From NCBI GenBank assembly GCA_963530515.1, contig CAUSEC010000001.1, positions 1 to 64,000 of the forward strand: a DNA stretch of 64,000 bases. Reading direction: 5' to 3'. The notes under the pieces are model-generated. The model was not told the DNA's origin. It saw only the letters and a program-made list of their open reading frames with translations, and ran no database searches. Shown here piece after piece: positions 8,165-15,223 of this stretch. How positions within the stretch are numbered: position 1 is the first letter of the stretch; each line of letters opens with the position of its first letter. The translations under genes and the position numbers were made by a program. The stretch is from CBFFRJ01 sp963530515 (GTDB lineage: Bacteria; Pseudomonadota; Gammaproteobacteria; Enterobacterales; Enterobacteriaceae).

Positions 8165-8746
8165 ATGAGCAGACGACCGAACGACCCGCAGCGGCGCGAA
8201 AGAATCATTGAAGCGACGTTAGAAACCATTGCCGAGCATGGGATTCAGGCCGTGACCCACCGTAAAATCGCCAGCTGCGCGGACGTGCCGCTCGGCTCCA
8301 TGACCTACTATTTCGCCGGTATCGACGCGCTGCTGGATGAAGCTTTTACCCTTTTCACCCAGCAGATGTCAGTGCAGTACCGGGCTTTTTTTGACAACGT
8401 CAAAAATCAGGCCGACGCCTGCGATGCCGTCACCGATTTAATTTATAGCGCTCAGGTCACCACGCCGCACAATATGGAGCTGATGTATCAGCTCTATGCA
8501 TTTATGAGCAAAAAACCGACCTTTAAAAGCGTCATGCAAAACTGGATGCGCACCAGCCAGACCACCCTCGAACAATGGTTCGATCCGGTCACCGCCCGCG
8601 CGCTGGATGCATTTATCGAAGGAATGACGCTGCACTTTGTCGTCGACAGAGAGCCGCTCAGGCGTGAAGACCTGCGAGTGATGATTGGGCGGATTGCGGG
8701 GGGGGCAGAACACAGAAAATATTATGTAAACGGCTGGTTAAAATAA
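8165..8746 (+). CDS. rcdA: TetR-family transcriptional regulator RcdA (YbjK)
   Basis: This is a 193-residue TetR/AcrR regulator. In E. coli RcdA (YbjK) activates csgD and several stress and transport genes. The ATG at 8165 is chosen because GAGAGG sits five to ten bases upstream; a TTG at 8153 is less likely. The N-terminal HTH (about residues 10-50) contains RRERIIEATLETIAEHG and VTHRKIASCADVPLGSMTYYF, both classic TetR features. The alpha-helical ligand domain follows. It lacks the Arg/Asn-rich similarity to K-12 over the last 30 residues and ends in an extended tail, HRKYYVNGWLK. It is divergent from ybjJ and is the last core gene before the accessory insert. Confidence 0.88.
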   Translation: MSRRPNDPQRRERIIEATLETIAEHGIQAVTHRKIASCADVPLGSMTYYFAGIDALLDEAFTLFTQQMSVQYRAFFDNVKNQADACDAVTDLIYSAQVTTPHNMELMYQLYAFMSKKPTFKSVMQNWMRTSQTTLEQWFDPVTARALDAFIEGMTLHFVVDREPLRREDLRVMIGRIAGGAEHRKYYVNGWLK

Positions 8747-8851
8747 TAGCTTGCATGACAATCAATAAATTTTAAGGGGGAGAGATAACTGGAAAATCAA
8801 TAATCGGTTGATTATTATTTTCTCGGTGAATATTTAGAGGGAAGGGATTGT
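8747..8851. other. AT-rich leader of accessory insert with stem-loop
   Basis: This spacer after rcdA is markedly AT-rich. It contains a small stem-loop, AATCAA-TAATCGG-TTGATT near 8793-8811, that could form an operator or an mRNA leader structure. It ends in a strong Shine-Dalgarno, GAGGGAAGG, for the next gene. It marks the left boundary of the insert relative to the K-12 order. Confidence 0.4.
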
Positions 8852-9487
8852 ATGGATATTTCGCAGATAGCTAATGGTATTGCTGATAGCCTGTCCAGTT
8901 TACCCAGGGGGTTTGGTCTGGGAGTTGTCAGAACGTGGGAAGGTGCAGGTATTGGCAACCGCAGGGACAAATACCGTAACGAGGAAGAAAACGAACGTTT
9001 TTTCAGAATGATAAAGGGAATGGGAAATCCCGAAACGCCATTAAGACGACTTATTACCATCATTATTAACGATTTTTATCAAAAACTGGGTGATAAGGGA
9101 AAAGAGGCAATCAATAATAAGCTGCTTTACGGTGGCGGCGCTGTCGCGGGGAAGGTTAGTGGGCAAATAGCCATTGCTCAGACAGCCGCCGCAATCATCA
9201 TCCGTAAGGTTATGGTACAGAAGGCTTATCAACATTTTATCAGGTTTGCGTCTTCTGCCAGCCTTAACGTCATTATGATTCAGGGATTGATTGAAGAAGC
9301 GGCCAGGGCATCACGCAGGATGAGGGATGAGTACCCGATTGTTTATATGGCCGTTCAGCGTGAAAATCTCGATATGATTTATTTTTTAATTGAGAAAGAA
9401 ATGGAGCCATACCTCACGTTTATTAAGGGGCATCCGTTCGCATGCAAGGGAGTAGAGGATGAACTCTGTAAAATCATTTCTGGTTAA
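8852..9487 (+). CDS. unknown 211-residue protein (accessory)
   Basis: I do not recognise this protein. It has 211 residues, no signal peptide and no catalytic motif that I can name. Residues about 1-30 are Gly/Ser-rich and hydrophobic, followed by a strongly charged RRDKYRNEEENERFF segment near 37-51. Residues about 94-120 form a glycine-spaced hydrophobic stretch (GGGAVAGKVSGQIAIAQ, then AAAIIIRKVMV) that could insert in a membrane. The rest is predicted helical and ends in an acidic, cysteine-containing tail (FACKGVEDELC). Base composition is AT-richer than the flanks, suggesting acquisition. Its last 29 bases overlap the start of a two-helix membrane protein, so the two are likely translated together. 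A toxin/immunity or holin-like pair is possible but unproven. Confidence 0.7.
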   Translation: MDISQIANGIADSLSSLPRGFGLGVVRTWEGAGIGNRRDKYRNEEENERFFRMIKGMGNPETPLRRLITIIINDFYQKLGDKGKEAINNKLLYGGGAVAGKVSGQIAIAQTAAAIIIRKVMVQKAYQHFIRFASSASLNVIMIQGLIEEAARASRRMRDEYPIVYMAVQRENLDMIYFLIEKEMEPYLTFIKGHPFACKGVEDELCKIISG

Positions 9488-9653
9488 AATGACCTCGCAT
9501 GCACTGGAAGGAACCATCACGTTTTTGTCCGTGCTTTTTGCAATGGGTTCACTGTACTGGTTTGAAAGTGGCTGGATGAAGTTGGCTGGTATGGCTGGTT
9601 CGTTGATCGCCGGGTATGTGATTACATATTGGGTTGCCCGAATGAGGGATTAG
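9459..9653 (+). CDS. small two-helix membrane protein (overlaps upstream gene)
   Basis: This is a 64-residue protein with two hydrophobic helices (about 18-36 and 42-60) joined by a short WFESGW turn, and a basic C-terminus, ARMRD. The ATG at 9459 lies inside the upstream gene in another frame. The Shine-Dalgarno AAGGGAGT at 9446-9453 is well spaced, which supports a real start and translational coupling. No family is recognised. Its size, topology and overlap with a gene for an unknown partner fit an immunity protein or holin-like accessory, but nothing in the sequence proves this. It is followed by a decayed segment. Confidence 0.65.
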   Translation: MNSVKSFLVKMTSHALEGTITFLSVLFAMGSLYWFESGWMKLAGMAGSLIAGYVITYWVARMRD

Positions 9654-9691
9654 TTTTCAGCTCTTAGGGCTGCGGCGTATCGGGAGGCTTT

Positions 9692-10238
9692 ATGGATCAT
9701 CTTTGGCTTTTGGAAAAGATGCTTCCTGTTGGTGTTGGTTTTGCCGAACTGGGAACGGCAAACAGATCAGACTACTTACGAAACAGCCATGTCACGTGTT
9801 ATCAAAGCCGACACCGAAAATCGCAATTTGGTCTCGCGGGAAACGACGGTCAAGTGAGGCCAAGTATAAAATCACCGTGCTCGGGACGTCTGGAACCCCT
9901 TTAATTTGATCGCCGTAGCCCTCTCGCTGCCTCAGCCACAGACCCACAAAAAATGTGTCGCAGGAAAAAACGGCACTACACCGCACCCGCTTACGGTTTT
10001 TGGATCGGGTAAATTTTTCAGTTTTATTTTTCTACAAACCAGACCGCCAGGGCGCGCCGGTGCTGGCGGCTTGCGTGAGTTCGCAAACTGAAAAGAATTT
10101 CAGTATGTTCAATTTGAGGATCAAGAACGGATCTGGCGAAAAGCTAATCAGCAGATAAAAAAGGGGATTTTTAATTTTACGCGACTTTCAGACTTACTCA
10201 TGTCGTACAGCCAGATGAATTTAGCAAAAGCAGCTTAG
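9692..10238 (+). pseudogene. decayed coding segment or interspersed repeat
   Basis: A strong Shine-Dalgarno (GGGAGG at 9682-9687) precedes ATG 9692, but no intact gene follows. Coding-like stretches move between frames. One frame gives WERQTDQTTYETAMSRV and RNLVSRETTVK up to a TGA near 9857. A second gives KYKITVLGTSGTPLI. A third gives LSLPQPQTHKKC onward to about 10091. After that stop the same frame reads 48 further codons, ending in IFNFTRLSDLLMSYSQMNL and a TAG at 10238. This pattern fits a frameshifted gene, or a patchwork of two remnants. I also have a weak impression that the middle part is a sequence repeated in related genomes, which I cannot verify. Confidence 0.4.
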
Positions 10239-10346
10239 GTACGGTATGTGTATATTTGGAGTAGATTTTCGAAACTGAAAGAAACCAACAGTAAAATCCT
10301 TATGAATTTGTTTTCTATTTGGGCCAATAAGCGATGAACAAGCTAA

Positions 10347-11381
10347 TTAATCTTTATGCACCCGATAGTTACAATATCCGCACAACCCATCATTATCTTG
10401 GTCATCCTGCATTAAGGCTGCACCACATAAGCTGCACTCAGTATAATCGAGGCTGTTTTCACACCAACGGCAGATTTGCTCGCCTATCACAAAAGTATCA
10501 TGACGGCAGCTATAGCATTCCTCATATGTTGGTTCTTCTCCGTCAGGAGGCCAATAAAAAAATTCGTTATCAAAAGCTTCCATTAGCACGGGAACTATAA
10601 GGTCGATATGTCCGCATGATATGCATTGATAGTTAAACTTTTCTTCATCATGTTCAACGGTATACCCATCTTCTAGGTTGCGCTGGGAAGCCCTTATCAA
10701 TTTAGAGCCACATTCCCCACATCCGCACTCTTTTAAAAACTCAAACATGCCATCGGGAATGCCTGCTTCCTCCCATGAAGTTTTGCACTCAGCAACCTTT
10801 TGGTTATAAAAGGTCTGATGAGCAAGCATTATTTCCCAAGAAGGACCTAATGTTTCTTGAGGTATTTCTGCAATTTCATTGGTGATAAAGTCGCTAAGTA
10901 CAGGGAATAGCTCTGCAACAAAGCTTGCTAATTCACCAAATGTATTCTTAGGATGAAGATGTTCCAGTTCATTCCGGCAAAGTTGCAATTTATCTATTGC
11001 TTTCCAGTCCACCTCTATCTTGAATTTGTCGAAACGCTCAGCAATACCAGAAACATCTATTGTGGTTGGCTTGAATCTTCCATCGGGCCTCCAGTCAATA
11101 CCTCCAACACCATCTGGATGTGGCAATATTTTGTATGGAGGGTTATGAATAAGTTGATAGGCATCATCTTCTGACTCAACTGATATGGCGATTCTGTACT
11201 TAAACAGGAGAAGCATCCCTGCATAAAGGTTCCGTACCGATGAAAGGGTACGCGCGGGATTTCCACCGTCATCTAAAGGTTTTTGCGAAAGTTGAAAGTC
11301 TTCTAGACCCAACTGAATTGAAGCAATGGCATTTTCATAAAGTTTCTGCGCATCTAAGGTTTGCTTGTTAGCGTTACTCAT
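10347..11381 (-). CDS. HEPN-motif protein with three zinc ribbons (putative defence or RNA-processing factor)
   Basis: This 344-residue protein is not a known K-12 gene. The N-terminal half (about 1-200) is helical. It has RNLYAGMLLLFKYR at 50-63 and, at 136-141, RNELEH, an exact match to the HEPN ribonuclease signature RNxxxH. The C-terminal third is cysteine-rich. CxxC pairs at 221/224 with 253/256, 289/292 with 304/307, and 316/319 with 334/337 make three predicted zinc ribbons; Cys219 is extra. HEPN domains occur in toxin-antitoxin, CRISPR and abortive-infection nucleases. Zinc ribbons suggest nucleic-acid or protein binding. No antitoxin gene is adjacent. AAAGGA precedes the ATG. Base composition is AT-rich, unlike the flanks. 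The function remains inferred. Confidence 0.75.
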   Translation of the reverse strand: MSNANKQTLDAQKLYENAIASIQLGLEDFQLSQKPLDDGGNPARTLSSVRNLYAGMLLLFKYRIAISVESEDDAYQLIHNPPYKILPHPDGVGGIDWRPDGRFKPTTIDVSGIAERFDKFKIEVDWKAIDKLQLCRNELEHLHPKNTFGELASFVAELFPVLSDFITNEIAEIPQETLGPSWEIMLAHQTFYNQKVAECKTSWEEAGIPDGMFEFLKECGCGECGSKLIRASQRNLEDGYTVEHDEEKFNYQCISCGHIDLIVPVLMEAFDNEFFYWPPDGEEPTYEECYSCRHDTFVIGEQICRWCENSLDYTECSLCGAALMQDDQDNDGLCGYCNYRVHKD

Positions 11382-11483
11382 AGATTGTTAGTCCTTTTTG
11401 AATTTCACGCCTGAATATCTGCCGCCATTGGTAGAAATGAGATGGGCTAACCAGCGGTTTTGTAAGTTAAAATAACAGGCAAC

Positions 11484-11563
11484 AAAAAACCCATCAACCT
11501 TGAACCTAAGTGGCGGGGTTGATGGGCTCCACAAAATGGGGGACATCAAAGAAAAGCAGTGGC
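11484..11563 (-). ncRNA. rybB: RybB small RNA
   Basis: This is an Hfq-binding, sigma-E-induced sRNA that base-pairs with outer membrane protein mRNAs (ompC, ompA, ompW and others) and promotes their decay. Read on the minus strand, the 5' end is the invariant seed GCCACTGCTTTTC. A single-stranded region follows, then the terminator stem GCCCATCAACC / GGTTGATGGG with a run of six T. The length of about 80 nt, and the position between rcdA and ybjL, match E. coli. The terminal loop differs slightly from K-12, as I remember it. Confidence 0.95.
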
Positions 11564-11567
11564 ACTA

Positions 11568-11598
11568 GTTATGACTGATGCCTGGTAAAAAAGTTCTC
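11568..11598 (-). promoter_or_regulatory. sigma-E promoter of rybB
   Basis: On the minus strand GAGAACTT (positions 11598-11591) resembles the sigma-E -35 element GGAACTT. TCATAAC (11574-11568) sits 16 bases downstream as the -10. Transcription would begin at the conserved G at 11563. This agrees with sigma-E control known for rybB. Confidence 0.8.
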
Positions 11599-11629
11599 TG
11601 GCGGTTGAAAATATTTTGCGACTTCGGAG

Positions 11630-13315
11630 TTATCCGAGTATCGGCCAGATAATGATGATCAATGTCCCTGCCAGCGTGAGTAAGACGTTGGCGATAGCGT
11701 ACGTGCCTGCGTAGCCCAGCGCCGGGATATTACTGCGCGCGGTGTCGCTGATAATCTCCATCGCAGGCGCACAGGTGCGGGCGCCCATCATCGCGCCGAA
11801 CAGCAGGGCACGGTTCATTTTGAGCACGTAGGCGCCGAACAGGAAGCAGATCATCACCGGCACCAGACTCACAATAAGCCCGGCAATCAGCATCTGCCCG
11901 CCCACTTCGCCCAGACCACTACCGATGCCGCTGCCGGCGCTTAACCCTACGCCCGCCATAAACACCATCAGGCCAAACTCTTTCACCATGTTCAGCGCAC
12001 CCTGGGGGATATAGCCGAAGGTCGGGTGGTTGGCACGCAGGAAGCCGAGCATGATGCCAGCGAACAACAAACCGGCCGCGTTACCAATGCCGAAGCTGAA
12101 CGAGCTGAATTGGAAGGTGATCATGCCGATCATCAGGCCAACGATAAAGAAGGCACAGAAGGCGAGCAGATCGGTTACCTGGCTGTGAATGGAGATAAAG
12201 CCGATGCGGTCCGCAATGGTTTTCACGCGTTTGGCTTCACCGCTCACCTGCAGCACATCGCCTTTGTTAAGCACGATGTTGTCGTCAATCGGCATCTCAA
12301 TCTGGCTGCGGATTACGCGGTTGAGGAAGCAGCCGTGGTCGGTCAGCTTCAGCTGCGCCAGACGGCGGCCCACGGCGTTATGGTTTTTCACCACGATCTC
12401 TTCGGTGACGATACGCATGTCGAGCAGGTCTCGGTCGAACACCTCTTTGCCGTTACGGAAGCTCGGGTCGAGACGGGCGTGGGCATCCGGGTAACCCACC
12501 AGCGAGATTTCGTCACCCACCTGCAACACCGCATCACCATCCGGGTTTGCCAGAATGCCATTGCGGCGAATACGTTCGATATAGCAGCCGGTCTGGCGAT
12601 AAATCCCCAGCTCGCGCAGATTTTTGCCATCGGCCCAGGCCACCAGTTCCGGCCCGACGCGATACGCGCGGATAACCGGCAGGTAGACTTTGCGGTTGGT
12701 GTCGGTGTCGAGGCCACGCTCGCGGGCAATTTGCTGGGCGCTGGTTTGCAGATCCTGGTGCTGTAATTTTGGCATATAGCGCGAGGCGACAATCAAACTC
12801 ACCAGCCCGATAAGGTAGGTCAGGGCATAGCCGAGGCTCAGGTGATCGAGCGCGCTGGAGAGCTGGCTTGTGTCCATTCCCAGGTGGCGCAAGGTGTCAC
12901 CGGCACCCACCAGCACCGGGGTGGAGGTCATGGAGCCTGCCAGCATCCCCGCCGTAAGACCAATGTCCCAGCCGAACAGCTTACCCAGCCCAAGGGCAAT
13001 TAACAGGGCGCTGCCAACTAATACCAGGGCCAGCATCAGATAATTCTTGCCGTCGCGGAAAAAAATAGAAAAAAAGTTAGGCCCAGCTTCCACGCCGACA
13101 CAAAAAATAAACAGCATAAAGCCAAGATTAAGGGCGTCGGTGTTTATGCTGAAATGTTGCTGACCTAATAATAACGAAACCACTAAAACGCCAATGGAAT
13201 TACCGAGTTGTACAGATCCCAGGCGCAACTTCCCCAGACAGAGTCCGAGTGCCAGGACGACAAATAATAACAGTATGTAATTCCCGTTTAACAAATCTGC
13301 GACGTTTATATTCAC
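11630..13315 (-). CDS. ybjL: predicted aspartate/alanine-antiporter family transporter YbjL
   Basis: YbjL is an inner-membrane protein of the AAEX (aspartate:alanine exchanger) family. In E. coli it exports glutamate when overproduced. I use the GTG at 13315 (VNINVADLLNGNYILL), which gives the 561 residues of K-12; the frame stays open upstream but the leader is not conserved. The layout is five N-terminal helices, two cytoplasmic TrkA-C (RCK_C) domains near residues 200-370 (GDAVLQVGDEISLVGYP; KGDVLQVSGEAKRVK), then about six C-terminal helices containing the repeated family motif (AGSMTSTPVL and GARTCAPAME). It lies directly upstream of rybB in the opposite reading sense to ybjM. Confidence 0.94.
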   Translation of the reverse strand: MNINVADLLNGNYILLLFVVLALGLCLGKLRLGSVQLGNSIGVLVVSLLLGQQHFSINTDALNLGFMLFIFCVGVEAGPNFFSIFFRDGKNYLMLALVLVGSALLIALGLGKLFGWDIGLTAGMLAGSMTSTPVLVGAGDTLRHLGMDTSQLSSALDHLSLGYALTYLIGLVSLIVASRYMPKLQHQDLQTSAQQIARERGLDTDTNRKVYLPVIRAYRVGPELVAWADGKNLRELGIYRQTGCYIERIRRNGILANPDGDAVLQVGDEISLVGYPDAHARLDPSFRNGKEVFDRDLLDMRIVTEEIVVKNHNAVGRRLAQLKLTDHGCFLNRVIRSQIEMPIDDNIVLNKGDVLQVSGEAKRVKTIADRIGFISIHSQVTDLLAFCAFFIVGLMIGMITFQFSSFSFGIGNAAGLLFAGIMLGFLRANHPTFGYIPQGALNMVKEFGLMVFMAGVGLSAGSGIGSGLGEVGGQMLIAGLIVSLVPVMICFLFGAYVLKMNRALLFGAMMGARTCAPAMEIISDTARSNIPALGYAGTYAIANVLLTLAGTLIIIIWPILG

Positions 13316-13595
13316 GGAGGCTAACTTCTTGTTTACTTGTAAGCTATTGAAAAAAATGGTTATTTGGGCTACTGTTTTGTGACGATTTGGGCATTCAGAA
13401 TGCAGCGAAACACCCAACGTATTTATGGCAAAACAATAACTGCCCGCTAGTTTAATCGTATTGAATTGCAACGGCTAGTGAGAATCAACTATTCCCGTGT
13501 GGGCCATTTGGCAAGGATTGCTATCGCGCTTTATCTGACCGGGCGTTCTTTCGAACGAATGAAGAGTTTGATAGAGAAAAAATCAGGAGGATAGA

Positions 13596-13964
13596 TTGAA
13601 GTATAAACAAAACGTAGCCGGCATTTTTTGCTGCTTTATACTTTTCATTGTTGTTTGTTTATCACTGGTCATGAATGTGGACGGTGCATTTCAGGCGTCC
13701 GGGCACCCGGAACTGGGGCTGTTGTTCTTTATCCTGCCTGGCGTCGTGGCAGGTGTTTTTTCCCGTCGCCACAACGTTATGCTTTCCTTGCTCGGTGCTA
13801 TCCTGGCCGCTCCCCTGTGTTTCGTGCTGATGCGTCTGTGCTTTACGCCGGTGCGCTCAGTCTGGCAGGAGGTGGCCTGGCTGTTCAGCGGCCTGTTTTT
13901 GTGCTCGCTGGGGGCGCTATGCTATCTGTTCTTTAGCCAGGTGTTCTCTTCCCGGGCGCGATAA
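13596..13964 (+). CDS. ybjM: inner membrane protein YbjM
   Basis: This is a 122-residue membrane protein of unknown function, close in length to E. coli YbjM (125). Four hydrophobic helices are visible at about 8-28, 40-56, 62-82 and 92-112, linked by short charged loops (RRHN, RSVWQE). The start is a TTG at 13596 with a perfect AGGAGG six bases upstream; no ATG in this frame fits better. It sits divergent from ybjL with a 280-base spacer and converges on grxA with a 24-base gap. No conserved catalytic residues are seen. Confidence 0.88.
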   Translation: MKYKQNVAGIFCCFILFIVVCLSLVMNVDGAFQASGHPELGLLFFILPGVVAGVFSRRHNVMLSLLGAILAAPLCFVLMRLCFTPVRSVWQEVAWLFSGLFLCSLGALCYLFFSQVFSSRAR

Positions 13965-13988
13965 TGAAGCAGTGCCCGGCGCAAGGGC

Positions 13989-14252
13989 TCACGCAAACCA
14001 GCCAAAATGTTTACGGATGTACTTATTGAATTCGGACGTGCTGCCAATGTGTTTCTGATCGATAAAAATCTGCGGCACGGTTTCAATAGGTTTACCCGCT
14101 GCTTCTTCTAACGCCGCCCGACTCACGCCGTCGGTGTGTATATCCACATAGCGCCACTCGAATTCCTTCTGCTTTTTACCGATCCGCTCGGCGACTTCTT
14201 TTACCCGTGCGCACTGCGGGCAACCGGCGCGACCAAATATCACTGCATACAT
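13989..14252 (-). CDS. grxA: glutaredoxin 1 GrxA, divergent with CPQC active site
   Basis: GrxA reduces disulfides in ribonucleotide reductase, PAPS reductase and OxyR using glutathione. The product is 87 residues with the glutaredoxin fold: N-terminal redox motif at 11-14, TVPQIFIDQKHIG (cis-Pro and glutathione contacts) near 59-71. The active site is CPQC rather than the CPYC I know for GrxA. The surrounding sequence, including KKQKEFEWRY and the C-terminal NKYIRKHFGWFA, is clearly more diverged than neighbouring orthologues. The position (after ybjM, divergent from nfsA) still identifies it as the grxA locus. Expression is probably OxyR-controlled from the spacer, but I could not define a box. 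The ybjC gene found next to it in K-12 is absent. Confidence 0.85.
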   Translation of the reverse strand: MYAVIFGRAGCPQCARVKEVAERIGKKQKEFEWRYVDIHTDGVSRAALEEAAGKPIETVPQIFIDQKHIGSTSEFNKYIRKHFGWFA

Positions 14253-14428
14253 GTTTTATCTCCCTGAACGAGGCGGTAACTGCCGCTATGATGCGGTGTA
14301 TTTGCTCATATTTAAAACAGGTTGTGCCTGTTGTGTTAATGCCCGGAACCTTTCAGCGCAAGTAACGAATAATGCTTTATATGCGGTTCATCTATACTGG
14401 AGGCTTTGCTCATTTCAGGGAAAACACC

Positions 14429-15151
14429 ATGACCCCCACCATTGAACTTCTGCGCCACCATCGTTCCATTCGCCATTTCACCCCGGAGCCGATTACCGAT
14501 GAACAGCGCGCGGCGATTATTGCAGGCGCGCAGGGCACCTCCAGCTCCAGCTTTTTACAGTGCAGCTCCATCATTCGCATTACCGATACTGCGCTTCGCG
14601 AGCAACTGGTGACGCTCACCGGCGGGCAACAGCACGTGGGGCAGGCGGCGGAGTTTTGGGTCTTCTGCGCGGACTTTAATCGCCATTTACAGATTTGCCC
14701 TGAAGCGCAGTTAGGGCTGGCCGAGCAGCTGCTGCTGGGCGTGGTCGACACCGCCATGATGGCGCAAAATGCCCTGACGGCGGCAGAATCGCTGGGTCTG
14801 GGCGGGGTGTACATTGGCGGGCTGCGTAACAATATCGACGAGGTGACGACGCTATTGAAGCTGCCAAAACATGTGCTGCCGCTGTTTGGCTTATGCCTGG
14901 GCTGGCCTGCGGATAACCCGGATGTGAAGCCGCGTTTACCGGCGGCAATGGTGGTACACGAAAACAGCTATCAGCCCGTGGATGCGCAGGTATTGTCACA
15001 GTATGACGAGGAACTGGCGGCCTATTATCTCTCTCGCGGTAGCAATAATCGTCGCGATACCTGGAGTGACCATATTCGTCGCACCATCATTAAAGAGAAC
15101 CGTCCCTTTATTCTCGATTATTTGCACAAACAGGGATGGGCAGTGCGTTAA
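14429..15151 (+). CDS. nfsA: oxygen-insensitive NADPH nitroreductase NfsA
   Basis: NfsA is an FMN-dependent homodimeric enzyme that reduces nitroaromatics and quinones by two electrons with NADPH. The 240-residue length equals E. coli. The start MTPTIELLRHHRSIRHF is preceded by CAGGGA; in-frame codons further upstream are not conserved. FMN contacts are in HRSIRHF (about 10-16) and SSSFLQCSS (about 38-46). The NADPH-binding basic segment SRGSNNRRDTWSDHIRRT lies near 200-217. It is first in the probable operon nfsA-rimK-ybjN. In K-12 ybjC overlaps its 5' side, but here only a 176-base spacer to grxA is present. Loss of NfsA function is a known route to nitrofuran resistance; this copy looks intact. 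Confidence 0.96.
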   Translation: MTPTIELLRHHRSIRHFTPEPITDEQRAAIIAGAQGTSSSSFLQCSSIIRITDTALREQLVTLTGGQQHVGQAAEFWVFCADFNRHLQICPEAQLGLAEQLLLGVVDTAMMAQNALTAAESLGLGGVYIGGLRNNIDEVTTLLKLPKHVLPLFGLCLGWPADNPDVKPRLPAAMVVHENSYQPVDAQVLSQYDEELAAYYLSRGSNNRRDTWSDHIRRTIIKENRPFILDYLHKQGWAVR

Positions 15152-15223
15152 TTCCCATGCATCCTGCACCTCGCTGCGTGTATGATACGCGGGCTTTTAC
15201 AGCGCTAATCAGAGAGGTGCAGG

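Noticed and set aside
12026..12766. 246-codon open frame opposite ybjL
   Set aside because: Antisense shadow of ybjL; Ala/Asp/His-rich, no domain.
14253..14428. OxyR box in grxA-nfsA spacer
   Set aside because: No ATAG-N7-CTAT series of correct spacing could be aligned.
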